Made by a program: the position numbers and the translations under genes. A stretch of 64,000 nt of DNA from positions 17,404,992 through 17,468,991 of the forward strand of contig OZ025273.1 in the NCBI GenBank assembly GCA_964019165.1. The letters are read 5' to 3'. Positions 1 through 10,979 of this stretch are shown in pieces. The notes beneath the pieces are model-generated. The model had not been told where the DNA came from, did no database searches, and saw nothing but the letters and a program-made list of their open reading frames with translations. The DNA is from Mastigias papua (lineage: Eukaryota > Cnidaria > Scyphozoa > Rhizostomeae > Mastigiidae). Numbering within the stretch: the stretch's first letter is position 1; the number at the start of each line of letters is the position of its first letter.

Positions 1-1
1 T

Positions 2-211
2 TTATGCATTCGCTGTCAAGATGTTGCACCAAGGCAGTGGGATCTCACCAAGGATCCATCCTCCAACAAACGAAGGGATCAGTCAGAAAGTCGGAAACTT
101 CTGTTAATGAGCACTTGCAGAACTGTTGCAGATAATAACAAGAATGCAACCAAAATAAGAGAAACAATAAATGATAAACTTTGGTGTGAAAAAATAGATG
201 TTGTGAATTAG
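2..211 (+). other. Open frame running in from the window edge, unidentified
   Basis: A frame is open from base 2 to a TAG at 209-211, 69 codons, with four cysteines and many charged residues. It could be the last part of a coding exon that starts before the window. No domain was recognised, and a frame of this length can occur by chance in AT-rich DNA, so it is recorded only because it is cut by the window edge. Confidence 0.15.
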
Positions 212-605
212 AATTTGAACAGGAATATAAGTAAGGGAGGTTAGGGCAAGAAGTCACAATTTTCAGTTTGGTTTTTAGGTTGGCATACCTAATAGCTAAG
301 TATTTATCATTCAGCAAATGATATCCTTAGCCAGTATGGTTACATTCACTGATTTACTCAAAACAATTTGGAGACAAAATGTACAAAGTAAAGTAAACAA
401 TAGCATGGTTGTCAGGGTGATCCAAACCAAAATGTGGACAAATCTGGTTCAAGTCCAGTTTATGCTAACCTGTTTATGTGATATCAAACCCTATCCTCTC
501 CTATCAAACATAACAGAACACAATATTAGTTTATTGTTAAAGGCACATTTACATTTATTGGTAACTGTTTCTATTTGTGAGTAACTGCATTTCATAAGCT
601 AAAGG
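212..605. other. No gene recognised
   Basis: AT-rich sequence between the edge frame and the stop codon of the Harbinger gene. Only short incidental frames are present. It may be internal sequence of the Harbinger-like element whose right end is at 2186. Confidence 0.4.
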
Positions 606-1880
606 TTACAACTGTAAGAAACTTGTTTCACTATCTCTATCCTTTGAAAAGTTGTTTTCAGATCCAGCCGGTGAAAACCAAGGCGTAAACACTGTTGTAC
701 TTGGAAAAGTTGTAACAAAATCCTGGTGATTTCTCATGTTTGTATTTGAATGCAGATTCTGCATTCTTTGCACTTGTGGCTCGAAACCTTGCATGTTTGA
801 CAGTGCTGAATGGTTTTGATAATTATTGGCTGAACCTTGCTGAAACATCACTTTAAATAGCTCCAGCTCATGTTGTCTGGCTCGTTCATTTTCTTCTTTA
901 AAAAAACTTGTTAGCTGGGCAATTGAAGTCTGCTCATAGTCTATAACAGTCTTCATTTGTGCAAGTATCTCATTAACAAAGTCATTGCTAGCAGATTTCT
1001 TGGGTTCTTTCTTTGATTTTATTGGAACATACATCCTACCTGACTTGGGTGAAGAGGAATTACTGCTGTTGCCACCATCTGATGAGGTAGATGGGGATGA
1101 TGAGGCAGAACTGAAAATGTCGTCGTCAGCTAAACCTGTTTGGTCAGACATATTTGTTAAATAGGTGCCTGGCTCTATGCCTTGACCTGGCTGGCATGAG
1201 AGCCTTGATTTCATTATTTGGGTAAGGATGTTAAACCATGAGCCACATTGCTTGTCATCCTGAAAACGTTTAATTCCACTGGCAGTCTTCATTGTCAAAA
1301 GTGCTGACTTGCAAATACTCATACGTTTCTTGACCTTGTTTCTTGTTTGATAAAGGGTAAATGTGAATGATTCCCCTCGCTCCTGACATCTGCTATTCAT
1401 ATCTTTGACAATTTGTCGATAGACTTCAGCATTGCTGGCTTTGGGCATATTGGTAAATATCAGTTTCCTTTTGTAGCTGTCATTGTTTGCAACAATATCC
1501 ACCAGCTCATTCAGCAGTTCTATAGACCATATTGCCTTAGGCCCTGATTTTCCCTTATCCTTTTTCACTGGGAGACTTGTTTCTTGTGGCGCTTCGTGTT
1601 GTTTTTTTGAAACTGGTTTGCATAAATCTTTCTGAAGATCTTCTTCGGTGCGTGGAACAACTGTTTTTTGGCCTAGTCGGCACCTTTTTCTTGGCGCCAA
1701 AATGCTTCCTGCAAAATCACTGTCTTTTTCGCTTTCCTCGTCACTTTCCGCTGATTTTTCAGCAACATTTGATTGAGCATTACCTTCGTCGCTACTCCAA
1801 TCCAGAGTTTCTTCGGTAGGATCAACAATATTGTCACATGTGGAAGAGATTGAGGTAACAAGTTGCCTAAATGCAGCCAT
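606..1880 (-). CDS. Myb/SANT-like DNA-binding protein of a Harbinger-type transposon
   Basis: A single open frame of 424 codons from an ATG at 1880. The frame extends 7 codons further upstream but has no other ATG there. In order it has an acidic, serine-rich N-terminal third with a basic patch (PRKRCR), then a helical region with tryptophans spaced as in Myb/SANT-like (trihelix) domains (from GPKAIWSIELLNEL through residues GSWFNIL), a serine-rich linker, and a C-terminal helix rich in Q, E and R that could form a coiled coil. PIF/Harbinger elements typically encode such a Myb-like protein, which binds the transposon ends and helps the transposase. The element end at 2186 lies just upstream of its start. 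A TTTTCACAG acceptor-like motif precedes the ATG, so a 5' exon is possible. The matching transposase is not in the window. It could instead be a domesticated host gene; the nearby terminus makes a transposon gene more likely. Confidence 0.6.
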   Translation of the reverse strand: MAAFRQLVTSISSTCDNIVDPTEETLDWSSDEGNAQSNVAEKSAESDEESEKDSDFAGSILAPRKRCRLGQKTVVPRTEEDLQKDLCKPVSKKQHEAPQETSLPVKKDKGKSGPKAIWSIELLNELVDIVANNDSYKRKLIFTNMPKASNAEVYRQIVKDMNSRCQERGESFTFTLYQTRNKVKKRMSICKSALLTMKTASGIKRFQDDKQCGSWFNILTQIMKSRLSCQPGQGIEPGTYLTNMSDQTGLADDDIFSSASSSPSTSSDGGNSSNSSSPKSGRMYVPIKSKKEPKKSASNDFVNEILAQMKTVIDYEQTSIAQLTSFFKEENERARQHELELFKVMFQQGSANNYQNHSALSNMQGFEPQVQRMQNLHSNTNMRNHQDFVTTFPSTTVFTPWFSPAGSENNFSKDRDSETSFLQL

Positions 1881-1969
1881 TATGGTTTGCTGTGAAAACA
1901 AAACGCTGAACTGTGCTGCGCATGCTCATTTAAGTATTCAAAGGCAAATTTGCACACTGGCGCCTGTTT

Positions 1970-2186
1970 TAAATTGGTTCATCAATCGATCATCCCATCG
2001 TCTAAAATGCTGATGAGCCAGACATGAACTTATTCGAATTGGTTCATCGGAAACTGATGAGCCCATGACGAGCTCATCATGGGCATGTGCTTATTGATTC
2101 AGTCCATTTCATATGATGAGCTAAGAGATGAACCAATTCAAACTAATAGGTTCATCCCATCATCAGCTCATCATATAAATTTACCC
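1970..2186. mobile_element. Right terminal region of a PIF/Harbinger-like element
   Basis: Dense direct and inverted copies of two short motifs, GATGAGC(T/C) and GGTTCATC/GATGAACC, fill this stretch between the Myb-like gene and the start of BEL/Pao sequence. Read inward from the right the end is GGGTAAATTTATATGATGAG, followed outside by TAA. A G-run terminus next to a TWA-type triplet fits Harbinger. The left end and the second copy of the target site are not in the window, so the duplication cannot be confirmed. The repeats look like subterminal protein-binding sites. Confidence 0.5.
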
Positions 2187-2189
2187 TAA

Positions 2190-3131
2190 CACTTTGCAAG
2201 GATATGACAACAGAAGAATTCAAAAAGAACTTTGAAATGGTTTGTGGCAAGAAGAGGCAAGCCCCAGCTTATGGTGAGTGACAATGCCAAAACCTTCGTT
2301 GCGACAAAGAAATGGTTACAAGGTCTGAAGAATGATCACACAGTCAACATCTATTTGGCATCAGAATCAATCAGATGGAAATTCAATCTTTCACGTGCCC
2401 CTTGGTGGGGCGGATGTTTTGAACGACTCATTGGAGTAATGAAGTCATGTCTTTCCAAGGTCATTGGTAACGCACTACTCACCTTCAATGAACTTGAAGA
2501 AACTTTACTAGATATAGAATGCTTTAAGAACAACCAACCTCTCACTTACATTGGCGATGAATTTGAGAAACCAACGCTAACTCCAAACATTCTTCTATGA
2601 GCCGAGCCAGCAATCCTTATTGAAGATCATGTGTAAACATTGGATGATCAAGATGAGGTGACGAGAAGAAGCAGGTATATGAAACAGTCAAAGGAACAAC
2701 TGCGCAGGCGATGGATTAATGAGTATCTTAGAGCATTGGAAGAGAGAAGCAAACAACAGGCTATCCCAGCAGTAGCAAGACTACCAAACGGAAGAGTTGT
2801 ACTTATCAAGGACTCAATGAAGACCAAAGGGGAATGGAGAGTGGGAAGGATCAAAGGCCAGGTCATTGGAAAGGATGGGATAATCAGAGGCTACAAAATA
2901 CGAACAGGGAATGGTTACACTGTTGAACGACCAGTACAACACATTTCAGATTTAGAGATTGGTGGTGAGGCACTCAATGTGGGTGGAAAGCAACAAAGAC
3001 CAATCTTAAATCCCAAGGCAAACGAGTTTGTGCCACAGAGACGCAGGACAAGAGCCAGTAAAGAAGCAGCAGTAAGCAGAATTGTCGGACTTCACCTTAA
3101 TGATGAAGAACATGAAGAGGAACTATATTAA
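2190..3131 (+). pseudogene. BEL/Pao integrase C-terminal half, broken
   Basis: The three-frame reading gives the integrase catalytic core (second Asp in VSDNAKTF, catalytic Glu in WWGGCFERL), then the PLTYIGDE segment and a DUF5641-type tail (GEWRVGRIKG, ending NDEEHEEELY). It is broken by a one-base frameshift near 2231 and by in-frame stops at 2598-2600 (TGA) and 2634-2636 (TAA). The N-terminal part is missing because the Harbinger-like terminus at 2186 abuts it; the upstream portion of the Pao element should lie on the other side of that transposon, outside the window. A purine-rich tract (TAGGGGGAGGG) and an LTR follow directly, so this is the 3' end of the retrotransposon. Confidence 0.85.
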
Positions 3132-3161
3132 AGATGCAGTTGCACTTTAATAGGGGGAGGG

Positions 3162-3495
3162 TGTGGCGAAGAACATTCTAGTGAATTTGTATCGTAATGG
3201 ACTATCTTAGAGACCATTACATCATCATTAGTAATCCAGAACGTTCTAGCTTAAAAGTGACGTAATTAATATATTTAGAATATGGGTAATGGTCTAGAAC
3301 ATTCATAGAAAAACATATAAATAGAGCATTATTGTATGACTTCAGGAGGGATTTAGTTCTCTGATTATGTAGCACATTATGCTGGATTAGAATAATGTAT
3401 GAAGGTTCTACTGGCCTATTTTGTACTGACTTCTAACTCTGGGCCAAAGTCAAAACGACCGACGAACGGCATAGCGAATATTCAGTGTCTCAGGA
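3162..3495 (+). repeat. 3' LTR of the BEL/Pao element, right end uncertain
   Basis: It starts with TGTGGCGAAG immediately after the polypurine tract that follows the integrase tail. It contains a TATA-like element (ACATATAAATAG, near 3315) and downstream sequence consistent with a transcribed R/U5 region. No second LTR is in the window to fix the right border, which I place only approximately. Confidence 0.5.
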
Positions 3496-4809
3496 AGGTA
3501 GAGGTGCCTGTGATCTTTGATTCCCCACACACATCAGTCATAAGAAGTCCAACATGTCGCAGCAGCAAAAAGGGTTTTTTCCAGGCAATGGATGTTGCAC
3601 TGAAATATCCAAGTGAGGGTTTTCCAAATCCATGACACTCATGGGCGGATCTAGGGGGTTGCGAGCATTGCTGAAGCAACAGTCAGATTTCAGGTACCAT
3701 ACTTATTAGATCTACTTTCAGTACTTAAATGCAAAATGGAAGTAAGGATATCAATGCTTTTAGAGTCATTCATTCCCTTCCTCTTCGTACCCAAGCTTAT
3801 CATGGAACAATTAACAGAATGGATTAGTTTTCAATTTTAAGCCAATCAGATGCAGTATTATAAGGTGGAACAACCATTAAGTTTACAAGAAATTCATATT
3901 TCAAAAACTGGCGGGAGCCACAGTAGTCCATGGTTTGTCGAGCTTTTCTGTGGTGGGGGCGACGGTGAGCAACATATTAAGTTCAAATTCTAGCTCTCTA
4001 CCAATCAGAACGTCACATTTACATCCAAGGTTTGGTGCGAGCCATGGTGAGGACCATTAAAATTTCAAATTTTGCTCCTCCACCAATCATAAGCCCAAAT
4101 GAAGTAGCAAAGGTTCTGGCGCAAGCAACAGTGGTATATTGAACAGTAAAATATCATGAATTAAGAAACCATGGACTGAACGGAATAAATCTTAAAATGA
4201 GGCTCACTGCAGCATGGTTTCACAATCTTGTAAGATGATTGCTCGCTGTAACTCCGATCTATTACCAGAACTTTCTGAAGCACTATGAAATGGTTACAAA
4301 CCAACTGAGATCAAGAATTGGGAATATAAGGTGTTTCCTGTTGTTCAAGATGATTGACTTAATTTTCACGCCACAGATGGCCCGATCTAGTAGTGTCATT
4401 TCTTAATGCCGCAGTCCCGTGAGAGTTAAACATGTTAAGATCAACAAATCACAAGCCTGTCAAGTATGTGTTAAGTTCGAGTTTATTTGATATGTTCATC
4501 CTTACCAATGTCAGCTAATTTGAACAAAACAGTTAGCCGCTCTAAGGTTTGATGTCCAAAGCCTTTCATTAGCAATTTTCCCTATGTCTTTGGTATTGCC
4601 AGGATTTATTACTTCACCATAGTTTTATCCAAATGAGCTTGAATCTAAGCAATACCTTAATGGATATAAGCAAAATACATCTGGAATTTTTTGGAATACA
4701 TATATCCTCAGACAATAATGCTGGGTGTTTGCATTTGAGTATAGTATCTGATATGGTTTCTTGGCATTATGGTATGTTCAGTAATACACCCAGTGCAAAA
4801 AGCTACTTC
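3496..4809 (+). other. Non-coding sequence with degenerate repeats, no gene
   Basis: No coding region recognised. A lone GGGCGGATCTAGG at 3643 resembles the hAT-type ends seen elsewhere in the window but has no partner nearby. Three degenerate repeats containing a GGCG(G/C)(G/A)AGCCA-like core followed by CCAATCA stretches occur between about 3905 and 4140. Confidence 0.35.
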
Positions 4810-4814
4810 CTTTG

Positions 4815-4978
4815 TGTAGTATATTGTAATCAGTATAGCTTTTGTTAAGAGGCTCAGCCTCGTTTCTAAAAGCACCTTTGAGACTGGTTAAAAATATATG
4901 GCTTCCTAAGTTAGCATGCTCTCTCATTGTACTTCTATATCCAAGTAAATCCGATAATTCACATTGGAATACACAACA
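4815..4978 (+). repeat. 5' LTR of Gypsy-1
   Basis: Begins TGTAGTATAT and ends ACACAACA. By eye it differs from the 3' copy at 7 of 164 positions and has no length change, so the two are about 96% identical. An AT-rich stretch (TTAAAAATATATGG) could be a TATA region. Confidence 0.95.
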
Positions 4979-5052
4979 ATGTATGGCGATGAGAATTCAT
5001 AAAGGACCCTAGAAGAGGTATAAGCTGATATTTTTAGTCTACAAAAGAAGAT

Positions 5053-5767
5053 ATGCCAGACATTGGAGATCAGGAACAAGAAGCACAACTGCCTAAACCA
5101 GTGGCAATCCAGTTACCACCTGTGAAGGAATTCGATCCAAAGGGAAACCCTTCTATGGTAAGTCAAAGATGGCAAAAATGGAAAAAATTGTTTATTTATT
5201 TCCTCAATGCAACAGGCATTCACAATGATAACCAAAAGAGAGCTATACTCTTACATTTGGTAGCAGAAGAAGTACAAGACATCTTTGAAACGCTAGGTGA
5301 GGTAGGCACAACATATGACGAAGCAATAACTAAGTTAGATAGCCACTTCACCATTGAAAGAAATATTCCGCATGAAAGATGTGGATTCAATGAAACAGAA
5401 CAAGAGGTAGGAGAATCTATTGATTCATATGTCACTAGGCTGAAAAAGTTGACTATTTGCTGTGAATATGAAGCTGCTACTGAAGATAAAATCAGAGACC
5501 AAGTAATTGCCAAATGTAAATCAAGTAACTTGAGAAAAAGATTACTACAAGAGCCAGACCTAACATTAGACAAATTTCTCAGAATTGGTAAGCTTATGGA
5601 ACAATCAGATCACCAAACAAGTCAAATAGAAGAAAATAATGGAATAGGAGTATCAGCTGAAACAAAGCAGGACTCATTTTCAGAGCTAAATAGAATAAAA
5701 TCAGATAAATGGCAACACAAAGGTACACATGACAGCAGTAGTAAGCCAAAATACAATCAACACATAC
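5053..5767 (+). pseudogene. Gypsy-1 gag, first part
   Basis: An ATG at 5053 opens a frame for the capsid-like region of a Gypsy Gag: a proline-rich start, a WQKWKKLFIYFLNATG segment, and the helical retrotransposon gag core ending in a KLMEQSDHQ helix. The frame runs intact to the hAT-like insert at 5768, so the first 238 residues are undamaged. It continues on the far side of the insert with a zinc knuckle. Gag packages the retrotransposon RNA. Confidence 0.85.
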
Positions 5768-8426
5768 CAGGGGCGGATCCAGAGCAAAAAAGTGACTGAC
5801 TTACAGATGGTGATAGGCGCAGAAATTTACCCATCTTTCTAAGAATGCTGTCTCATGACAGTGCTCTATTGGTCAATTCTTCTTTCTGGTCAAATTAAGA
5901 TTTGTTTTCTTCATTGCTTTTACTATAGACTTTATAACATAAATACTACATGTAATTAGGTTAGATACGATTATTTTCTTTAGCAGGGCACATTGTAAAA
6001 CAGTTTCCTTAAATATTAACTGAATGTATTACCCTGGATAAATAATTAAAAATACAAACTACAAACATAATTGATTCATCATGTCTGGAATGCCTCTAAA
6101 TATGCCTATTCTGGTGCCTTTGACTATTGTACCTGGTCTTCCAACAGTCTTCCAATCTGAATTTTTCATATGATAACTTTTGTATGGTCAACAAGTGATC
6201 CAAAAGCCACAGGAATAATCCAGCCTAGGAGGATTCTGAGTCTTGAGTGGGAAATAAAGTCCTTATTGGTGACTCTCATCAGGAAACAGAGCCTCTCATA
6301 GCTTACTACTGTCAGAAGTATTTCCAATCTGCTTTTTTACAATTTTATTACTGGACTTTACAGACTTTGCCCTGAAAAATGATATCATCTGTTGACCATA
6401 ACTGGTGTAACTTCAAATACATTTCCCATATCAGAAAAATCTTCAAAAATGGAAAGAGGAATCATATGATTTGCTTTGAATAATGGGCTGAGATACTTTG
6501 AAGTACCACCATAAAGGGGCTAGAGAAGGCTTGTGGTTGGTCTCACTGGCATAGGACTCCCATGGCTCCAGGAGCACAGTACCAAGACTGAAATAAGTCC
6601 TGCCAGTCCTTTATCCACTGATTTGAGGAAACTATGGTCTGACTGGAGAATCAAGCACACTTGCCATTGCTTTCATACAGATGAATGGCCTTCAACACCT
6701 GTTCTTCAAAATTACAAAATCCTCCTCTCAATAGTTTCAAGTATACTGACTATTTCTTGTAGCAGATCACTTGCAGGAATAGATGAGCATAGGCCAACAA
6801 TTTTCAGTCTAGACTCACCATTATCAATTGAAAATTATGAGTAATAAAGTAGGAGTTAGAAACATAGACATCATACTGTAGATAAAGGTCTTCTGAAGTA
6901 AGAGCTCCTAGCAGTGTTGCAACTTTTTCTTCACTAGGTAGGTACAAAGAGGAAGAGTTTTATAGGCTGCTACAATTAGCCTGACTCAAACATCTAATAT
7001 TCTGTATATCCTCAAAGTTCTCAACATGGGAAACAAGATGGGATGAGAAGGACAGGAATATGAATGCAGATAAAACTCTGCTGAAGTAAGAGCTTTTAGC
7101 AGTGTGAAAGCTTTTTCACCAGTTATGAACAAAGAGCAAGAGTTGTATAGGCAGTTACCAACAGTACTAGGACTGAAAGTTTTCATTCAAAAGTGGTATG
7201 ATTCAGAATTAGAATGACCATACATTGTTAAGCCTCTAAGCTGCTTAAGAGATAGTGTGCAATAGAGCATGCAAAAAAGTTGCACTCTTATAAACTTCAA
7301 GAATGGATATGTCTAAGTGAAGCTGTACATGACAAATGCAGTAAGAAGCTAGGCCCAGCTAGCCATAACCCCTTAATTTTAAGTCAAGCAGTAAGTGGAA
7401 AACAAAGTTATCCAAGCAAAAAGTTATCATAGGCAAAACTGCAACCCATTCCAGCATTTCTTGAAGTATTTTAAATGCTATTCATTCATCATTATTGCCC
7501 GCTAAATATATCAAAGACCTAAGTAACAACACGTCTACTTTAAGGTAAAACGTTAGAATGATTGGATATTCATTCAAATCCACATAAAAAGAATGAAAAA
7601 CTTGATGGTACTGAGGGAAAACCCCTATCCCATGCTTTATATCCATGGTCATCTAATCTACTATTTAAAACATTTTTAGCTATAATTTTTGCTTGTTGTG
7701 AAGTTATACTTGGAAACTTGACAGTTGACTAGCTCGCTGTATTCTTGACTATAGTAAATCAATAGTTCAAACTAAGGACAGTGGAAGCAAACCTTGCAGG
7801 GAAAATCCCTTTGTTGTCCTCTGTGTTAAGAAATGATTTGAAGTTGGGTACTGATGCACATTTCTCCAGACCCTTCTTAATGTTTCTCCCTAAATCCCTC
7901 AGAACCAATGTTATTGTGAAGAATGATTATGAGGCTACCTAGCTGTAAGTCACTGGTTGACTTCTTGACCGACTACTCACCTGTTTTGACTGACTTACAA
8001 AAACAATAGGATCCCACAATGGTTTCAAAATCAATAGGGTTTTTATGACTGCACATCCTATGATGCAAGTTTGACTGACTTACCAATCATATTCGCCACT
8101 TTTATTGTTTGAAATACAAAAGAAAACAATCGATTTCTAAGTTATTGCGTAAGTGGAGTAAAGTCAAGCATAAACCAGATTTAGTTGAATCCTGGCCTCT
8201 TTTTCCAACTTTGTGATGATGTAATCACGAACCATGAATAGAAAACAAGACAAATAAGTCAAAAGACAGTATAAAGCAGATAGTGGAAGACATTTAAATT
8301 GAAAATTGCAAATTTAGAATATTTTTGTCCTGTACTGAGAAAAGATAATGATGTAAGTCACCGGACATTTTCTAAAACTTTGACTGACTTCCGTAAGTCT
8401 CGTAAGTCGGTCTGGATCTGCCCCTG
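5768..8426. mobile_element. Non-autonomous hAT-like element with 5-bp target duplication
   Basis: Ends are CAGGGGCGGATCCAGA on the left and, read inward, CAGGGGCAGATCCAGA on the right. They are flanked by CATAC at 5763-5767 and 8427-8431. Removing the insert and one CATAC puts the two halves of the Gypsy zinc knuckle in one frame, which proves the borders. Subterminal GACTGACTTAC/GTAAGTC motifs recur near both ends (5793, 7987, 8074, 8384-8408). No transposase was recognised. Two diverged copies of a roughly 100-bp segment lie at 6885-6985 and 7068-7170. The CAGGGG termini are hAT-like; hAT elements usually make 8-bp duplications, so this belongs to a 5-bp subgroup or a related superfamily. 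Confidence 0.8.
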
Positions 8427-8499
8427 CATACAGTGTGGAAGATGTGGCATAAAAAATCACACAAGTAGCAACTGTAGAATTACTAAACGAAAGAAATGA
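8427..8499 (+). pseudogene. Gypsy-1 gag zinc knuckle
   Basis: It continues the gag frame after the hAT-like insert. It encodes a CX2CX4HX4C knuckle (CGRCGIKNHTSSNC) followed by a basic stretch and a TGA. A second knuckle-like run (CGIMGHFAKFC) follows after the stop in the same frame, so the TGA at 8497-8499 is probably a later mutation or the gag end. Confidence 0.8.
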
Positions 8500-9488
8500 A
8501 TGAAATGTGGCATCATGGGACACTTTGCTAAATTTTGCAAAACAAAATTACCAAAGAAAACAGAAATTCATCAAATCAAAGCAAATCATATTCAACTAGA
8601 GAACTCAAGCGAGGAAGACTTTTTTGTATTCTGGATAGGGGACAGTGCAAGACCTGTATACTCAATTTTTGTGGAAAATACTATAATCAATATGCTCATA
8701 GACAGTGGCTCAACACTTGATATCCTTGATGAAACAACATATAGAATGCTGAGTAAAATCCCTAAACTGCAGAATAGCACAGCCAAAATATTCACCTATT
8801 CAGGACAAGTTCCATTGAAGTTAAAAGGCATATTCATTGCAACAGTTCGAGCATGTGGAAAAGCAACCCAAGCAAACTTGTATGTCAGAGAAGGATCAAA
8901 TGGTGCAATATTAGGACAAAAGACAGCAGAGACATTAAATATTTTAAGAGTAGGTCCACCTGTAGATTCAAAATATGTATCAGTCAATGAAATCAATCGA
9001 GCTCAGGATATCAAGCAACAGGTACATCCAGAAAGTCAACAAATACTTGACAACAACACTGAAGTATTTCAAGGTATGGGAAAATTTAAAGACCTCCAAT
9101 TCCAACTCCACATTGATAAGAATGTCACTCCAATTCAGCAACCAATATGAAGACTACCATATCACACCAGAAAGAAAGTTTCTGAGGAATTAAAAGGACT
9201 TATTGCAAATGACTGCATTGAGAAAGTGAAAGGCCCGAGTACATGGATTAATCCAATTGTAGTGGTACCAAAACCAAATGGGAAGACTCTGTCTAGACAT
9301 GAGAAGAGCTAATGAAGCTATCATTAGGGAAAGGCATCAAATTCCCAAAGTTGATGAAATACTTCCAGAGCTACACAACGCCAAATATTTTTCATAGATA
9401 GATTTTAAAGAGGGATACCACCAAATTGAATTAGCAGGAGAATCTAGACACATTACAACATTCCTAACACATGACGGCTGCTATCTAT
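8500..9488 (+). pseudogene. Gypsy-1 protease and N-terminal reverse transcriptase
   Basis: The frame from 8500 to 9150 carries the aspartic protease active site (MLIDSGSTLDIL) and the linker to the polymerase (FQGMGKFKDLQF). A TGA at 9148-9150 interrupts it. The reverse transcriptase then continues (RLPYHTRKKVSEEL, INPIVVVPKPNGK, then IDFKEGYHQIEL), with a frameshift near 9290 and a TAG near 9398, up to the foldback element at 9489. The product would be the start of Pol, but these lesions prevent it. Confidence 0.88.
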
Positions 9489-9526
9489 TGTAATGCGTAA
9501 AATTGAGTGCCTGCAAAAAATTGAGT

Positions 9527-9544
9527 GCATGCGTCTACGCATGC
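9527..9544. repeat. Perfect hairpin in the foldback left terminus
   Basis: GCATGCGT-CT-ACGCATGC forms an 8-bp stem with a 2-base loop. The same hairpin is present in the right terminus near 14600, so it is a conserved part of the end and may be a transposase or replication signal. Confidence 0.6.
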
Positions 9545-9596
9545 GCACACCATCAAGTACGTAAAACACAGCCCACAGGTCGTCAATAGGTATATC

Positions 9597-10758
9597 AAAG
9601 CACTCAAATATTTGCAGAGTGAAATAACGTTGCATTTTTTTGAGTACCCCAGTGTTTTATCAGTGTTTTATCAAAGCACTCAAATATTTGCAGAGTGAAA
9701 TAACGTTGCATTTTTTTGAGTGCCCCAGTGTTTTATCAAAGCACTCAAATATTTGCAGAGTGAAATAACGTTGCATTTTTTTGAGTGCCCCAGTGTTTTA
9801 TCACAGCACTCAAATATTTGAATAGTGAAATAACGTTGCATTTTTCTGAGTGCCCCAGTGTTTTATCAACGCACTCAAATATTTACAGAGTGAAATAACG
9901 TTGCATTTTGTTGAGTGCCCCAGTGTTTCATCAACGCACTCAAATATTTGCAGAGTGAAATGACGTTGCATTGTTTTGAGTGCCCCAGTGTTTTATCAAA
10001 GCACTCAAATATTTACAGAGTGAAATAGCGTTGCATTTTGTTGAGTGCCCCAGTGTTTCATCAAAGCACTCAAATATTTGCAGAGTGAAATAACGTTGCA
10101 TTTTTTTTGAGTGCCCCATGTTTTATCAAAGCACTCAAATATTTGCAGAGTGAAACAGTGTTGCATGTTTTTGAGTGCCCCAGTGTTTTATCAAAGCACT
10201 CAAATATTTGCAGAGTGAAATAACGTTGCATTTTGTTGAGTGCCCCAGTGTTTTATCACAGAACTCAAATATTTGCAGAGTGAAATAGCGTTGCATTTAT
10301 CTGAGTGCCCCCATGTTTTATCAACGCACTCAAATATTTACAGAGTGAAATAGCGTTGCATTGTTTTGAGTGCCCCAGTGTTTCATCAACGCACTCAAAT
10401 ATTTGCAGAGTGAAATAACGTTGCATTTGTTTGAGTGCCCCAGTGTTTTATCAAAGAACTCAAATATTTGCAGAGTGTAATAGGTTGGAGGCAGAACAAG
10501 ATTCAATAAATAAACGAACATGTATTGTGCATCATATCGCTCTCATCCAAAACTCTGCTACTTACAACACTGAAGCTATTATTATAGAAAAGACCCCTAG
10601 GGTGACATCAAGTGTTGACACATTACAAGAGTGAAACAGTGTTGCATTTTGTTGAGTGCCCCAGTGTTTTATCAAAGAACTCAAATATTTGCAGAGTGAA
10701 ATAGCGTTGCATTTATCTGAGTGCCCCAGTGTTTTATCAAAGCACTCAAATATGTGCA
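9597..10758. repeat. Left array of 65-bp repeats
   Basis: About 16 units, each holding GCACTCAAATATTTGCAGAG, a GAAATAACGTTGCATTTTT stretch and TTTGAGTGCCCCAGTG. Because each unit has GCACTCAAA and TTTGAGTGC it can also fold on itself. The outermost unit carries a doubled GTGTTTTATCA segment. A solo LTR interrupts unit 14, and the innermost unit decays into the central region. Confidence 0.9.
10476..10627. mobile_element. Solo-LTR-like insertion inside the left array
   Basis: A 152-bp non-repeat segment beginning TGTAATAGG and ending ACACATTACA sits inside one repeat unit, flanked by AGAG at 10472-10475 and 10628-10631. It contains AATAAATAAAC, a polyadenylation-like signal. TG...CA ends and a short direct duplication fit a solo LTR of an unseen retrotransposon. 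Removing it restores the repeat unit exactly. Confidence 0.65.
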
Positions 10759-10979
10759 CTAAAGAAGTGTTTGATTTTAAGTATGCAAGCTTAAATAAAC
10801 GCTGAAACCTTGATTTCCGATTTTAACTTCATGGAACACGTAAGAGCGAAGAGTTCCTGAAGAAGTTCTGATCAAGGCTCAAAATATTTGAACTTTTATT
10901 ACTTCTATTGCTGTTTGTACTCTGTTGCAAAATTACATTGTAATTTGCATTATATCAGAATAACACCTTGGTGTGTTTA

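Noticed and set aside
3643..3655. GGGCGGATCTAGG as the end of another hAT-like element
   Set aside because: No matching opposite end or target duplication found within the next several kb.
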